DNA from: Gemmatimonadota bacterium
GTDB taxonomy: Bacteria > Gemmatimonadota > Gemmatimonadetes > Longimicrobiales > Gaopeijiaceae
Direction: 5' to 3'
Length of the DNA stretch: 33,592 bases
Assembly: GCA_009692105.1 (NCBI GenBank)
Contig: SHZS01000016.1
Span: 1 to 33,592 of the forward strand
The notes under the pieces were generated by a model. It did not search any database. It saw only the letters and a list, made by a program, of their open reading frames with translations, and was not told the DNA's origin. Position 1 is the stretch's first letter, and each line of letters opens with the position of its first letter. The position numbers and the translations under genes are program-made. Below are positions 1-8,028 of the stretch, in pieces.

Positions 1-1000
1 GATCCGTGAACCACGCCATCACGAGGATCCCGCCCAGCGCCGCGGAGAAGAGGCCCCATCCCGCGACTCCGAGCCCGACCGCCCACCGAGCCCAACCCCG
101 CCCACGGCCGGCGAGCCGGCCGAGGCCTGCGAGCGCACCCCCCAGTCCCACGCCCAGCACGAGCCAGAGCGCGGAGAACGCCGGGGGACCGGCGGGGGCG
201 GGCGGGCGCGACCCCTGGAAGAGGACCTCCCTGGGAGCCAGGAGGGGGCCGGCTCCACCGGGTCCGCCGGTTCCGCTGTTTCCGCTTGGCCGGTCCACCT
301 CCTCCAGGAGCCGCATCAGCTCCATGGGGACGAACATCGCCTCCCACTCGGAGCGGGGAAGATCCCCGCGGGTGCCGAGGAGGAAGGAGAGCCCCTGATC
401 GATCCACAGGGTCTCCTGAACGAGCCTCCGGGTGTGCCAGCGGTAGCTCTCGGGGGTCGTCCGACTCTCGAACGTTTCCCGGAGGAGGCCTCCCAGCACG
501 CCGTCCAGGGCATCTCGGACGCGCGTGGAGCAGTTGTCCCGGAAGTAGTGATAGAGGTAGTTGCGGTTCTCGGGGAGGAAGTTCCGGCGAACCCGGGAAT
601 CGAGCTCGGCGGCTTCCTCCTGAGTCAGGAGGATTCGGTTCGCGTAGACCGTTCGGTCGGCCGAGACGTAGGAGTTGAGCAGGGCGCCGGGGTCCGCGGG
701 CCCCATGCTGTAGAGCATGCTTCCTCGAAGGAAGCGGGAGAGGAAGTCCGCGTCGTTGAAGTCGAAGAGTCCCCAGTTCCAGGCCAGCTCCTGTCCCGTT
801 GCCCGGTCCCGGATCAGGATCGCGTTGTGCCCGAAGCGCTCCCACACGTGGTCGCCCTGGTCCACCGTCCAGAGGAAGATCTCGTAGCGGTCCTCGGACG
901 GTGCGCTGGCGGCTTCCGCGTTCCCAGGGGGGGGCTGCTGCGCCGGGTCGGGGTGCATCGCAGCGACCATCCCGAGCACGAGCGAGAGAGCGGGGAGCAT
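1..1000 (-). CDS. DUF4105 (Lnb N-terminal periplasmic domain) membrane protein, 3' end beyond window
   Basis: The minus-strand frame is open from the ATG at 1000 to base 1, so the C-terminus lies outside the window. It starts with a hydrophobic signal-like segment (MLPALSLVLGMVAA), followed by the conserved DUF4105 blocks: an ERFGHNAILI motif, then FNDADFLSRF and a HYFRDNCSTRVRDALDG motif whose Cys and Asn are typical of the family. A Gly/Pro-rich linker leads to two hydrophobic stretches (about residues 275-330) that look like membrane spans. The family is predicted to act in the periplasm and its function is poorly defined; I infer an envelope-anchored hydrolase-like protein. An alternative in-frame GTG at 1036 would add basic residues before the hydrophobic core and make a better signal peptide, so the start is uncertain. 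It is divergent from uup across 179 bases. Confidence 0.8.
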   Translation of the reverse strand, partial: MLPALSLVLGMVAAMHPDPAQQPPPGNAEAASAPSEDRYEIFLWTVDQGDHVWERFGHNAILIRDRATGQELAWNWGLFDFNDADFLSRFLRGSMLYSMGPADPGALLNSYVSADRTVYANRILLTQEEAAELDSRVRRNFLPENRNYLYHYFRDNCSTRVRDALDGVLGGLLRETFESRTTPESYRWHTRRLVQETLWIDQGLSFLLGTRGDLPRSEWEAMFVPMELMRLLEEVDRPSGNSGTGGPGGAGPLLAPREVLFQGSRPPAPAGPPAFSALWLVLGVGLGGALAGLGRLAGRGRGWARWAVGLGVAGWGLFSAALGGILVMAWFTD

Positions 1001-1179
1001 GTGGATCCGGAGGCGGGGGTGCGACGCGGCAAGCACGAGGCCGCAACGCTTGATCCTCGATCCGGCGAGGCCACGGGTCAATATCCCGATCGCGGTCCGA
1101 CAGGCGCACCGACGTTGAAATCCACTGCGTCCGCGACGAGCTTCCTCGCAGCTGTGGTCCATACTGACGGGAGATTTTT

Positions 1180-3015
1180 TTGGCAGGGAGCCCTGTTCTC
1201 GACGTTCGCGGTCTCGGGAAGAGCTACGGAGGCCGGGTCCTTCTGGACCGGGTGGACTTCTCCGTGTCTGGGGGCGAGAAGGTTGGGGTTATCGGCCGAA
1301 ATGGGTGCGGAAAGTCCACTCTCTTCCGGATCCTCGCGGGGCTCGAGGGGAGCGACAGTGGGACACTCGCCCTCCGTCGCGGAGCGTCGGTTGCATACCT
1401 GGCCCAGGCACCGGAGCTAGACCCGGCCCGGACCGTCCTGGACGTGGTCCGCGAAGGCGCGCCGCACAGTTCGAGTGGGGAGTGGGAGGGCACGCACCGC
1501 GCGGAGGCTCTGCTCACTCGCCTCGGAGTCGGCGGCTGGGACCGGCTCGTCGGTGTGCTCTCCGGCGGGGACCGTCGGCGGGTCGCGCTCGCGAGGGTTC
1601 TGCTCTCCGAGGCTGACCTCCTCTTCCTGGACGAGCCCACGAACGACCTCGACGCCGAGACCGTGCTCTGGCTCGAGGAGTGGCTGTTCGACCTCCGTTC
1701 GACCATTCTTCTCGTGACGCACGACCGGTACTTCCTGGACCGGGTGGTGGACCGGATGCTCGAGGTGGCCGACGGGGCGGTCGTGTCCTACGACGGAGGA
1801 TACACGGAGTACCTCGAAGCCCGTACCGAGCGGGAGATCCGTGAGAGGGTGGAAGGGGGGAAGCGCGTCCAATTCCTCCAGAAGGAGCTTGCCTGGGTGC
1901 GGCGCTCCCCTCCGGCCCGAACGGGAAAGCAGAAGGCTCGGAGGCGACGGGCCGCGGACCTCGCGGCCGAGGAAGGGAGAAGGGGGGGGCGGGGCTCGCG
2001 GCTGGAGATCGACTCTGCGGCCGTCCCGAGGCTCGGGAGCCGTGTCATCGAGCTTCGGGGGGTCTCGAAGGGATATGGCGCTGACCTGCTGATCCGCGAC
2101 TTCTCGGACCAGGTCCTGGCGGGGGAAAGGATCGGGATCGTGGGACCGAACGGGGTGGGGAAGACCACCCTCCTGCGGCTCCTCCTCGGGACGGAGCTGC
2201 CGGATGCCGGCGAGGTCGTGCTCGGGCAGACGACCCGGGTCGGGTACTTCGACCAGGAGCGGAAGTTGGATCCCGAGCTGGGGCTCGCGCGAGTCATCTC
2301 CGACTCCGACTCCGTCCAGTTGGGGGGGAGGAGTGTTCCCCTGGCTGCCTACCTGGAGCGCTTTCAGTTCTCGGTGCACGAGCACAGGAGGAAGGTGTCC
2401 TCGCTTTCAGGGGGGGAGCGGAGCCGACTCGTGCTCGCTCGCCTCCTGATCGAGGAGGTAAATGTCCTCGTCTTGGACGAGCCGACGAATGATCTGGATC
2501 TGGAGGTGCTCGGGGTCCTCGAGGAGGCTCTGGACGCGTTCTCTGGCTGCCTCCTGTTCGTCACGCACGACCGCTTCTTCCTTGACCGGCTCGCAACCTC
2601 GCTCTGGGTCTTCGAGGCGGACGGGTGCGTGCGGCGGCACCACGGGAGCTGGGATGCGTATGTCCTTCGACGCGAAGAGGAGCGGCTGGCGCAGGAGACT
2701 CGCGCCCAGGAAACTCGGGGAAGGGTCGTGCGTCGGGGTGCGCCCGCCGGAACGACACCGCCCGCGGGTGGGAGCCCTTCTGCGGCGGGCAACCAGCGTC
2801 TCACCCACAAGGAGCGCCTTGAGCTCGAGGGTGCGGAGGCCAAGATTGCCGCGCTCGAGGGCGAGCGGGATCGCCTGGCCGGCATGCTGGGGGACCCCGG
2901 GTTCTACCAGGGAGATCCGGACGAGGTGGCCCGGGTGACGCGGCGATACCGCGAAGCGGAAGGGGAGGTGGCATCCCTCTACGCCCGGTGGTTGGAGTTG
3001 GGAGAGAGAGGATGA
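1180..3015 (+). CDS. uup: ABC-F family ATPase, Uup-like
   Basis: This 611-residue soluble protein carries two ABC ATPase domains and no membrane segments, which is the ABC-F layout. Domain 1 has Walker A GRNGCGKST (about 39-47), signature LSGGDRRRVALAR and Walker B LLFLDEPTNDLD. Domain 2 has GPNGVGKTT, LSGGERSRLVLAR and VLVLDEPTNDLD. A basic linker (RTGKQKARRRRA) lies between them. The last 80 or so residues form a charged coiled coil (HKERLELEGAEAKIAALEGE), the C-terminal domain seen in Uup rather than EttA. ABC-F proteins bind the ribosome or nucleic acid; Uup is linked to ribosome function and to suppression of transposon excision. The start is TTG, chosen because a GGGAG lies about 7 bases upstream. 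The stop overlaps the next start as ATGA. Confidence 0.93.
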   Translation: MAGSPVLDVRGLGKSYGGRVLLDRVDFSVSGGEKVGVIGRNGCGKSTLFRILAGLEGSDSGTLALRRGASVAYLAQAPELDPARTVLDVVREGAPHSSSGEWEGTHRAEALLTRLGVGGWDRLVGVLSGGDRRRVALARVLLSEADLLFLDEPTNDLDAETVLWLEEWLFDLRSTILLVTHDRYFLDRVVDRMLEVADGAVVSYDGGYTEYLEARTEREIRERVEGGKRVQFLQKELAWVRRSPPARTGKQKARRRRAADLAAEEGRRGGRGSRLEIDSAAVPRLGSRVIELRGVSKGYGADLLIRDFSDQVLAGERIGIVGPNGVGKTTLLRLLLGTELPDAGEVVLGQTTRVGYFDQERKLDPELGLARVISDSDSVQLGGRSVPLAAYLERFQFSVHEHRRKVSSLSGGERSRLVLARLLIEEVNVLVLDEPTNDLDLEVLGVLEEALDAFSGCLLFVTHDRFFLDRLATSLWVFEADGCVRRHHGSWDAYVLRREEERLAQETRAQETRGRVVRRGAPAGTTPPAGGSPSAAGNQRLTHKERLELEGAEAKIAALEGERDRLAGMLGDPGFYQGDPDEVARVTRRYREAEGEVASLYARWLELGERG

Positions 3016-3566
3016 CAAACGGGGGGGAGGCGCCATGGCTGAGCGAGCGTGCGCTCGCGGCCCTCATCATGGGACTGTCTGCGGTCGTGTGTTTGATCGT
3101 GCTCGCCCTGATCGCTTTCCCCGACGCCCTCCGGGTCGAGGGGCTAGATGTGTCCATCCTTCCCCGGGTCCACGCGATCCTGAATGGGACGACCGCCCTG
3201 CTCCTCTCGAGGGGCTACGTGCTCATCCGGAAGGGAAACATCTCAGCCCACCGCAGGACGATGATCGCGGCCTTCGTTCTCTCCTCGCTCTTTCTGCTCT
3301 CCTACGTGCTCTATCATTCCCAGGCGCCTTCGGCGCGATTCGGGGGGGAGGGCTGGATGCGAGATCTCTATCTCGCGATCTTGATCAGCCACGTCTCCCT
3401 CGCGCCGGTCGTGCTTCCCCTTGCCCTCTATACCCTGGTCCGCGGCCTCCGCGGGGAGCTCCGACAACACCGGAAGATCGCCCGCTGGACCTTCCCGGTG
3501 TGGCTCTACGTTGCCGTCACGGGAGTGGTCGTCTATCTGATGATGGCTCCGTACTACCCTTCTTAG
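3012..3566 (+). CDS. DUF420 family membrane protein (CtaM/YozB-like)
   Basis: This protein of about 184 residues has four to five membrane segments: around ALIMGLSAVVCLIVLALIAF, then an ILNGTTALLLSRGYVLI segment, AAFVLSSLFLLSYVLYH, a long SHVSLAPVVLPLALYTLV helix and a last span near VWLYVAVTGVVVYLMM. The conserved histidines (RVHAIL, SAHRRTM, LYHSQ, SHVSLAP, RQHRKIARWT) are the hallmark of DUF420. Relatives in Firmicutes (CtaM) are needed for maturation of haem-copper oxidases, so a respiratory role is likely but inferred. The ATG at 3012 overlaps the uup stop and follows a GGAGAGAGAG ribosome site; an upstream GTG at 2988 would lie inside uup and is less likely. The SCO copper chaperone at 11.5-12.2 kb could serve the same oxidase. 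Confidence 0.85.
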   Translation: MTNGGEAPWLSERALAALIMGLSAVVCLIVLALIAFPDALRVEGLDVSILPRVHAILNGTTALLLSRGYVLIRKGNISAHRRTMIAAFVLSSLFLLSYVLYHSQAPSARFGGEGWMRDLYLAILISHVSLAPVVLPLALYTLVRGLRGELRQHRKIARWTFPVWLYVAVTGVVVYLMMAPYYPS

Positions 3567-3717
3567 TCCTTCAACACTTCGGGTCGGCCCGGTGTCCAGA
3601 TCGCGACGCCGGGATCTCCACCTCAACGACGAATGTGACCATGCGCTAAGCCCTCGGTGGATATCGCGCACCTCTACTATTTGCCGTTTTGCATGATCTT
3701 TACGTCTCCCCTTTGCC

Positions 3718-3763
3718 AACAAAAACCTAAGCCCTCTCCCGCTAATTGAAGCGGGCGAGGGCT
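3718..3763 (-). terminator. Rho-independent terminator after tRNA-Asn
   Basis: The two arms AGCCCTC and GAGGGCT, plus inner arms CCCGC and GCGGG, make a 12-bp stem with one mismatch and an 8-base loop. On the minus strand the stem is followed by GGTTTTTGTT, a good U-tract. It starts 10 bases after the tRNA-Asn 3' end. On the plus strand the stem is followed only by TTTC, so it may also weakly stop transcripts from the DUF420 gene. Confidence 0.8.
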
Positions 3764-3772
3764 TTCAAACAC

Positions 3773-3844
3773 TGGGGCGGCAGGTCTCGAACCTGCAACC
3801 TCCTGGTTAACAGCCAGGCGCTCTGCCAGTTGAGCTACACCCCA
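3773..3844 (-). tRNA. tRNA-Asn (anticodon GTT)
   Basis: On the minus strand a complete 72-base cloverleaf can be drawn. The acceptor stem pairs TGGGGTG with CGCCCCA, the D arm contains GCTC and GAGC, the anticodon arm is CCTGG-CTGTTAA-CCAGG, and the T arm is GCAGG-TTCGAGA-CCTGC. The anticodon GTT reads Asn codons. The terminal CCA is not encoded, because AGT follows. A terminator lies just downstream and a partial copy of the 5' end lies just upstream. Confidence 0.97.
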
Positions 3845-3860
3845 CCAGTTGAGCTACACC
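3826..3860. repeat. Direct repeat: partial copy of the tRNA-Asn 5' region
   Basis: The 16-base string ccagttgagctacacc occurs at 3826-3841, inside the 5' half of tRNA-Asn, and again at 3845-3860, immediately outside it, with a 19-base period. The outer copy has no other tRNA parts. It would be transcribed in the tRNA leader. Confidence 0.9.
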
Positions 3861-3888
3861 GCGTCAGTCCGGCGGAAGGACGCCGCGA

Positions 3889-3916
3889 AAGATAATTCCG
3901 AGCCGGGGGGGATCAA
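3889..3916 (-). promoter_or_regulatory. Probable sigma70-type promoter for tRNA-Asn
   Basis: On the minus strand TTGATC (3916-3911) and TATCTT (3894-3889) are separated by 16 bases and sit about 45-70 bases before the tRNA 5' end. The -35 hexamer overlaps the stop codon of the nitronate monooxygenase gene. This is an AT-rich patch in otherwise GC-rich DNA. The assignment is by pattern only. Confidence 0.4.
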
Positions 3917-4935
3917 GTCTCGCCGGGCCGCTTGTTGACGAGTCCGGCCGCGCCCCTCGCGAGCCGGCGGACCACCTCCCCCGCGGGCTCGATCGTCGTG
4001 ATTCCGGACACGCTCTTCCCGGCCTGCCAGTACTCTCCCACGGTCGCCTCGCGTAGGGACGAGCGCTTGAGCCTGCGGAGGGAGCTCAGCGCGTACCATG
4101 TCCTCATCCAGTGCTTTGTGCGCTTCCACCGGAGGAGCCTTCGGGCCAGCGGCCCGGCCCGCGTTCCCATCGCGTCGACGTAGGGAGTCCGGATCACGGC
4201 CACCGGGACCCCCGTGATCCGCTCCGTCCAGACGATGTCCACCTCGTCGGCCTCCACAATCGCGCGCTTGTACGCCTCGGAGGCGTGGCACTCGGTCGTC
4301 GCGATGAAGCGCGTGCCCATCTGGACCCCGGCGTACCCCATCCCGAGCGCCGCCGCGAAGTCGTCCTCGCTTCCCACACCGCCCGCACACACCACCGGGA
4401 GCCCGAAGTCTCCGACCTCGTCCAGCAGCTCTCCTGCAGACAGTCGGCCGGGGTGCCCCCCGGCCCTCTGGTTCACGGCGATGAGGCCGTCCACTCCCGC
4501 CTCGACACCCTTCTCCGCCCATTTCCGCTCGGTCACGTCGTGGTAGACCTTCCCCCCGACGGCGTGGACCTTCCTCACGACCCAATCGGGCTTCCCCAGA
4601 GACGTCACGAAAAACCGGATGCCCTCCTCGAGGGCGACGTCGATCCATCGCTCCATGCGCCTGCGATACGCCGCCGAGGAGGCCTCGATGAGGGCGTTCA
4701 TCCCGATCGGGGCGGACGTGAGCGACCGGATCAGCTGGAGCCCTTCGCGAAAGGGGTGCCCGTGCACGTACGTGAGACTGATGGGTTGGACAATCCCGAT
4801 CGCGCCGGCCTCGCTCGCCGCCGCGACGAGCTCCGGGTTCGAGCAGGGGTACATGGCGCCGCAGACGAGGGGGACCGGACACCGTGCATCCCGCGTGAGT
4901 CCCGTCCGGAAGTGGGGGAGGGGAGCTTCGGTCAA
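3913..4935 (-). CDS. Nitronate monooxygenase family, FMN-dependent
   Basis: This 340-residue TIM-barrel protein belongs to the 2-nitropropane dioxygenase/nitronate monooxygenase family, which oxidises alkyl nitronates using FMN and oxygen. Visible family marks are the N-terminal [21 protein letters not shown] block (about residues 25-44), [11 protein letters not shown] around residue 161 with the His expected to be the catalytic base, [20 protein letters not shown] for phosphate binding of FMN, and [22 protein letters not shown] chose the TTG at 4935 because it overlaps the upstream stop as TTGA and gives the usual N-terminus; the open frame continues upstream to 5058 but only inside the DUF4442 gene. 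The C-terminal 90 residues (RWKRTKHW region, WQAGKSV) resemble a subgroup often annotated only as NMO. The true substrate is unknown; enoyl-ACP reductase-like activity is an alternative. Confidence 0.88.
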   Translation of the reverse strand: MTEAPLPHFRTGLTRDARCPVPLVCGAMYPCSNPELVAAASEAGAIGIVQPISLTYVHGHPFREGLQLIRSLTSAPIGMNALIEASSAAYRRRMERWIDVALEEGIRFFVTSLGKPDWVVRKVHAVGGKVYHDVTERKWAEKGVEAGVDGLIAVNQRAGGHPGRLSAGELLDEVGDFGLPVVCAGGVGSEDDFAAALGMGYAGVQMGTRFIATTECHASEAYKRAIVEADEVDIVWTERITGVPVAVIRTPYVDAMGTRAGPLARRLLRWKRTKHWMRTWYALSSLRRLKRSSLREATVGEYWQAGKSVSGITTIEPAGEVVRRLARGAAGLVNKRPGET

Positions 4936-5420
4936 GGGGTTGGGCTCAGGCGCCAGAGCGCCCTCACGCGCGCGACCTCCTCCCCCGCCTCGTCTCGGAT
5001 GCTTGCGGTGACCCACTCCTCCGAGGACGCACCGGGTGGAAGGGCCGGTGTTGTCCACCGAGCTTCCGCCACGAGGCGCCCGCGGGCCTTCTTCATGTAC
5101 TCGGACTCGAGACGGACCACGATCCCCCGGATCCCGGCCGGGACGCCGGTTAACGCTGCGAGCCCGCTTGTGACCTCGCCCAGGTTCGTGAGAGCGACGG
5201 CGTGAATAGATCTCAGATGGTTTCGCACCTTTCGTCGGTCGCGGAGCACGACGCGGGCTCGGCCCGGCTCGAGGTGCTCGACGCGTGGCCCGATGGTGCC
5301 GCTGTACGGGACCCTCATCCCTAGGAGCAGGGAGAAGAGGAGCTTCCCTCCGGGAAGGGGCCGAAGCCCGGACCAGAGTCGGAGGAGTTGAGCCCCGGGG
5401 GCGGCGGGGGAGCTCGGCAT
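4932..5420 (-). CDS. DUF4442 hotdog-fold protein (putative thioesterase)
   Basis: The product is about 162 residues, a normal length for a single hotdog domain. The characteristic block [21 protein letters not shown] contains the N-H-x-x-S-I-H-A pattern of DUF4442 and PaaI-like proteins, followed by the strand [19 protein letters not shown] and the C-terminal [19 protein letters not shown]. These folds bind acyl-CoA or acyl-ACP, so a thioesterase or acyl-binding role is likely; no substrate can be read from the sequence. The ATG at 5420 is the best start ([16 protein letters not shown]). It is translationally coupled to the monooxygenase (TTGA overlap), so the pair may act on the same lipid-like substrates. 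It is divergent from asd across 132 bases. Confidence 0.8.
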   Translation of the reverse strand: MPSSPAAPGAQLLRLWSGLRPLPGGKLLFSLLLGMRVPYSGTIGPRVEHLEPGRARVVLRDRRKVRNHLRSIHAVALTNLGEVTSGLAALTGVPAGIRGIVVRLESEYMKKARGRLVAEARWTTPALPPGASSEEWVTASIRDEAGEEVARVRALWRLSPTP

Positions 5421-5552
5421 TCCCGGAAGATCCGCCGTGCGCTCGGGGGCGGCAACCGCCGCGCCGACGGGCTTGGCTTGGCTGGCCGCCGGGTTAGCTT
5501 CCGAGGTACAGCTAGAGTACGGAAACGTCGGCGGAGAGGAGGAGACCCGGAG

Positions 5553-6650
5553 ATGGGGGGGGACCGTCGGATCCCGGTAGGGGTCCTGGGTGCGACCGGG
5601 AGCGTGGGTCAACGCTTCGTGCAGCTTCTTCACCGACACCCATGGTTCCGGGTGGCGGCGGTCACGGCGTCCGAGCGTTCGGAGGGGAAGCGCTACGGTG
5701 ATGCGGTGCGGTGGGTCCAAAACGAACCGCTCGCTTCTGAGATCGCTGAGCTCCCCGTGCTCCCCACCGCGCCTGGACTGGACGTAAAGGTCGCTTTCTC
5801 CGCGTTGGACTCGGGTGTGGCGGGCTCGGCCGAGACGGAGTTCGCCGAATCCGGAGTGATGGTCTTCTCGAACGCGAAGAACCACCGGATGGACCCGGAC
5901 GTTCCCCTCCTGGTCCCCGAGGTGAACCCGGACCACCTGGCCCTTCTGGAGAAGCAGAGCTTCCCGAAGGGGGGCGGGATCGTCACGAACCCCAACTGCT
6001 CCACGATCGGACTCGTGATCCCGCTTCGAGCGCTTCACGAGGCCTTCGGTGTGAACCGGGTCCACGTGGTGACTCTCCAGGCCCTCTCCGGAGCTGGCTT
6101 ACCGGGGGTCGCCTCCATGGAGATCATGGACAACGTGGTGCCCTTCATCGACGGGGAGGAAGAGAAGCTCGAGACTGAAACTCGGAAAATCCTTGGCTTG
6201 CTGAACGGGCAGGGCGTGGAGGATGCGGAGATCGTCGTGAGCGCACAGTGCACTCGCGTCCCCGTCCTGGATGGGCACCTCGAGATGGTCTCGATCGGGC
6301 TCGACCGACCGGCTACACCCGAGGAGGCGATGGAAGTCATGGCTTCCTTCCGGGGTGTGCCCCAGGAGATGGAGCTCCCCTCCGCTCCGAAGAGGCCCGT
6401 TCACCTGCTCTCCGGGAAGGACCATCCGCAGCCCCGCCTTCACCGGGACACCGAGGGAGGGATGGCCGTCTCGGTAGGAAGGGTCAGGCCATGCCCCCTA
6501 CTGGACCTCCGGATGGCGATTCTCTCGCACAACACGATCCGTGGAGCGGCCGGAGGGGCCCTTCTCTGCGCGGAGCTCGCCCTGGCCCAGGGGTGGGTGC
6601 CTGGTATGAGCGGTCCTGGGCGTGAACAGACCCTGACGAGGCGCCGATGA
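5553..6650 (+). CDS. asd: Aspartate-semialdehyde dehydrogenase, archaeal/fungal type
   Basis: The product (365 residues) reduces aspartyl phosphate to aspartate semialdehyde with NADPH, the branch point to Lys/DAP, Met and Thr. The N-terminal Rossmann motif is [17 protein letters not shown] (residues 10-26). The catalytic Cys149 lies in [16 protein letters not shown]. Two marks place it in the archaeal/fungal class rather than the common proteobacterial class: [20 protein letters not shown] (106-125) and LSGAGLPGV. The substrate-binding HPQPRLHRD block and the C-terminal [12 protein letters not shown] are present. The ATG at 5553 follows GGAGAGGAGG; upstream in-frame codons lie in the divergent promoter region. 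The last codons overlap proC as ATGA, so the two amino-acid genes are coupled. Confidence 0.93.
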   Translation: MGGDRRIPVGVLGATGSVGQRFVQLLHRHPWFRVAAVTASERSEGKRYGDAVRWVQNEPLASEIAELPVLPTAPGLDVKVAFSALDSGVAGSAETEFAESGVMVFSNAKNHRMDPDVPLLVPEVNPDHLALLEKQSFPKGGGIVTNPNCSTIGLVIPLRALHEAFGVNRVHVVTLQALSGAGLPGVASMEIMDNVVPFIDGEEEKLETETRKILGLLNGQGVEDAEIVVSAQCTRVPVLDGHLEMVSIGLDRPATPEEAMEVMASFRGVPQEMELPSAPKRPVHLLSGKDHPQPRLHRDTEGGMAVSVGRVRPCPLLDLRMAILSHNTIRGAAGGALLCAELALAQGWVPGMSGPGREQTLTRRR

Positions 6651-7570
6651 CTACGAAAAAGCAGTTGACCCGGAAGCGAAAGACCCCTTCGAAGTCGATC
6701 GCATCGAAGTCGATCGCGTCGAAGTCGATCGCGTCGAAGTCGATCGCGTCGAAGTCGATCGCCGTCATTGGGGCGGGGAATCTGGGGAGCGCGATCGCAC
6801 GCGGGATCGTGCGCGCCGGTCTCCGGCGCGCACCGGAAGTACTGCTGACGCGCCGGCACCCGGAGGAGTTGGCCGAGCTTCGGGCTCAGGGCCATCCCGT
6901 CGGGCGCGACAATGCGAAGTTCGCCTCCGCGGCCCGGATCGTGATCCTCGCGGTCCAGCCGAAGCACACCGCTCGAGTCCTCGCGGAGCTGGCTCCTGTC
7001 CTGGATCCCAAGCGGCATATTCTCGTCTCGACCCTGACCGGAGTCTCGATCGAGGGTCTGCGGAGGCACGTGGGGAGCGAGGTGCCCGTCGTGCGCGTGA
7101 TGCCGAACCTGGGGATCCAGACGCTGAACTCGATGACCTGCTTGGCCCGGGATGCTCCTTCCGAGCCGGCCTTTTCGGAGGTCGAGGCGCTCTTCGCCGG
7201 GCTTGGCGAGACGGTCCGGATAGAGGAAGCCAACATGGGGGCGGCGACCGCGCTCTGCGCTTGCGGGATTGCCTTCTTCCTGCGGGCGATCCGTGCGGCG
7301 GCCCAGGGGGGGATTCAGATCGGCTTCCACGCGGAGGAGGCGATCCGCATGGCGGCCCAGACGGCGAAGGGGGCCGCGGAGCTCTTGCTGGTGAACCGGA
7401 GTCATCCGGAAACGGAGATCGACCAGGTGACGACACCGAACGGGTGCACGATCGCGGGATTGAATGAGATGGAAAACCATGGCTTCAGCTCGGCGCTGGT
7501 CCGCGGTCTCGTGGTCTCGGCTCAGCGGGCCGGGGCGCTCGACCCGAGTCGGGACCGGGGTGGTTCTTGA
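6647..7570 (+). CDS. proC: Pyrroline-5-carboxylate reductase with repeat-extended N-terminus
   Basis: ProC performs the last step of proline synthesis, NAD(P)H-dependent reduction of pyrroline-5-carboxylate. The Rossmann start VIGAGNLGSAIARG, the AVQPKH turn, the LVSTLTGVSIEGLRRH strand, VVRVMPNLGIQ and the C-terminal dimerisation region with TPNGCTIAGLNEMENHGF are all present. The protein is 307 residues against about 270 normally. The excess is an N-terminal tail: a basic [14 protein letters not shown] followed by five copies of SKSIA, the last of which runs into the first beta strand. Only ATG 6647 and TTG 6665 are in-frame starts upstream of the fold, so the repeats are translated either way. 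The gene overlaps both asd and the DUF2203 gene. Confidence 0.93.
   Translation: MTTKKQLTRKRKTPSKSIASKSIASKSIASKSIASKSIAVIGAGNLGSAIARGIVRAGLRRAPEVLLTRRHPEELAELRAQGHPVGRDNAKFASAARIVILAVQPKHTARVLAELAPVLDPKRHILVSTLTGVSIEGLRRHVGSEVPVVRVMPNLGIQTLNSMTCLARDAPSEPAFSEVEALFAGLGETVRIEEANMGAATALCACGIAFFLRAIRAAAQGGIQIGFHAEEAIRMAAQTAKGAAELLLVNRSHPETEIDQVTTPNGCTIAGLNEMENHGFSSALVRGLVVSAQRAGALDPSRDRGGS
6689..6763 (+). repeat. Five tandem copies of a 15-bp unit inside proC
   Basis: The unit tcgaagtcgatcgcg is repeated five times without a gap. Copies differ only in the last base (a in copy 1, g in copies 2-4, c in copy 5), which is synonymous. Each copy encodes SKSIA and holds the palindrome CGATCG. The unit length is a multiple of three, so copy-number changes would keep the frame. 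Confidence 0.97.
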
Positions 7571-8028
7571 CCCAGCGGTTCTTTACGGTGGCTGAAGCGG
7601 AGGCCCTGCTGCCTGAGCTCAACTCGGCGCTGGAGGAGGTCAAGGAGGCACGGCGAGAGCTCGAACGGGCGTCGGACAGGATCCAGCTCCTTGACGGTCT
7701 CTGGGGCGAAAAGATCCGGGCTCCGGAGAATCCGGACCGCGAGGAGTTCCTACGGGAGAAGGCCGCTCTCGAGGGCGGCCTCCGCCGACTCGAGCGCTTG
7801 GTCGAGGAGCGCGTTTTATCGCTCGGAGTCCGCTTTCCCGTCGGCGGGCTCGAGCACGGTCTCGTGGACTTCCCGGCGCGGTTCGAAGGAAGGACCATAT
7901 ACCTGTGCTGGCGGCTCGGAGAGGAGGATATTATGGCCTGGCATGAGATGGACTCGGGCTTCGCAGGCCGCCGCCCCCTCACGGAGGAAGACGTCCTCGC
8001 CATGGGACGGGAGCGCGACATCGAGTGA
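7567..8028 (+). CDS. DUF2203 family protein
   Basis: This small soluble protein (153 residues) opens with FTVAEAEALLPELNSALEEV, the signature of DUF2203, followed by a long charged helical hairpin (about residues 22-80, heptad-like, rich in Glu, Arg and Leu). The C-terminal half has the family core SLGVRFPVGGLEHGLVDFPARF and YLCWRLGEEDIMAWHEMDSGFAGRRPL. The family is widespread in Gemmatimonadota, Chloroflexi, cyanobacteria and Firmicutes and has no established function. The TTG start overlaps the proC stop as TTGA and the stop overlaps the next start as GTGA, so it is translated as part of the asd-proC-MATE run. No catalytic residues can be assigned. Confidence 0.88.
   Translation: MTQRFFTVAEAEALLPELNSALEEVKEARRELERASDRIQLLDGLWGEKIRAPENPDREEFLREKAALEGGLRRLERLVEERVLSLGVRFPVGGLEHGLVDFPARFEGRTIYLCWRLGEEDIMAWHEMDSGFAGRRPLTEEDVLAMGRERDIE

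Noticed and set aside
434-1420. Plus-strand open frame crossing the DUF4105 gene and the uup start
   Set aside because: It is antisense to DUF4105 motifs and overlaps uup in another frame.
6689-6763. Tandem repeats considered as CRISPR or iterons
   Set aside because: No spacers, the unit is only 15 bp, and it lies in frame inside proC.
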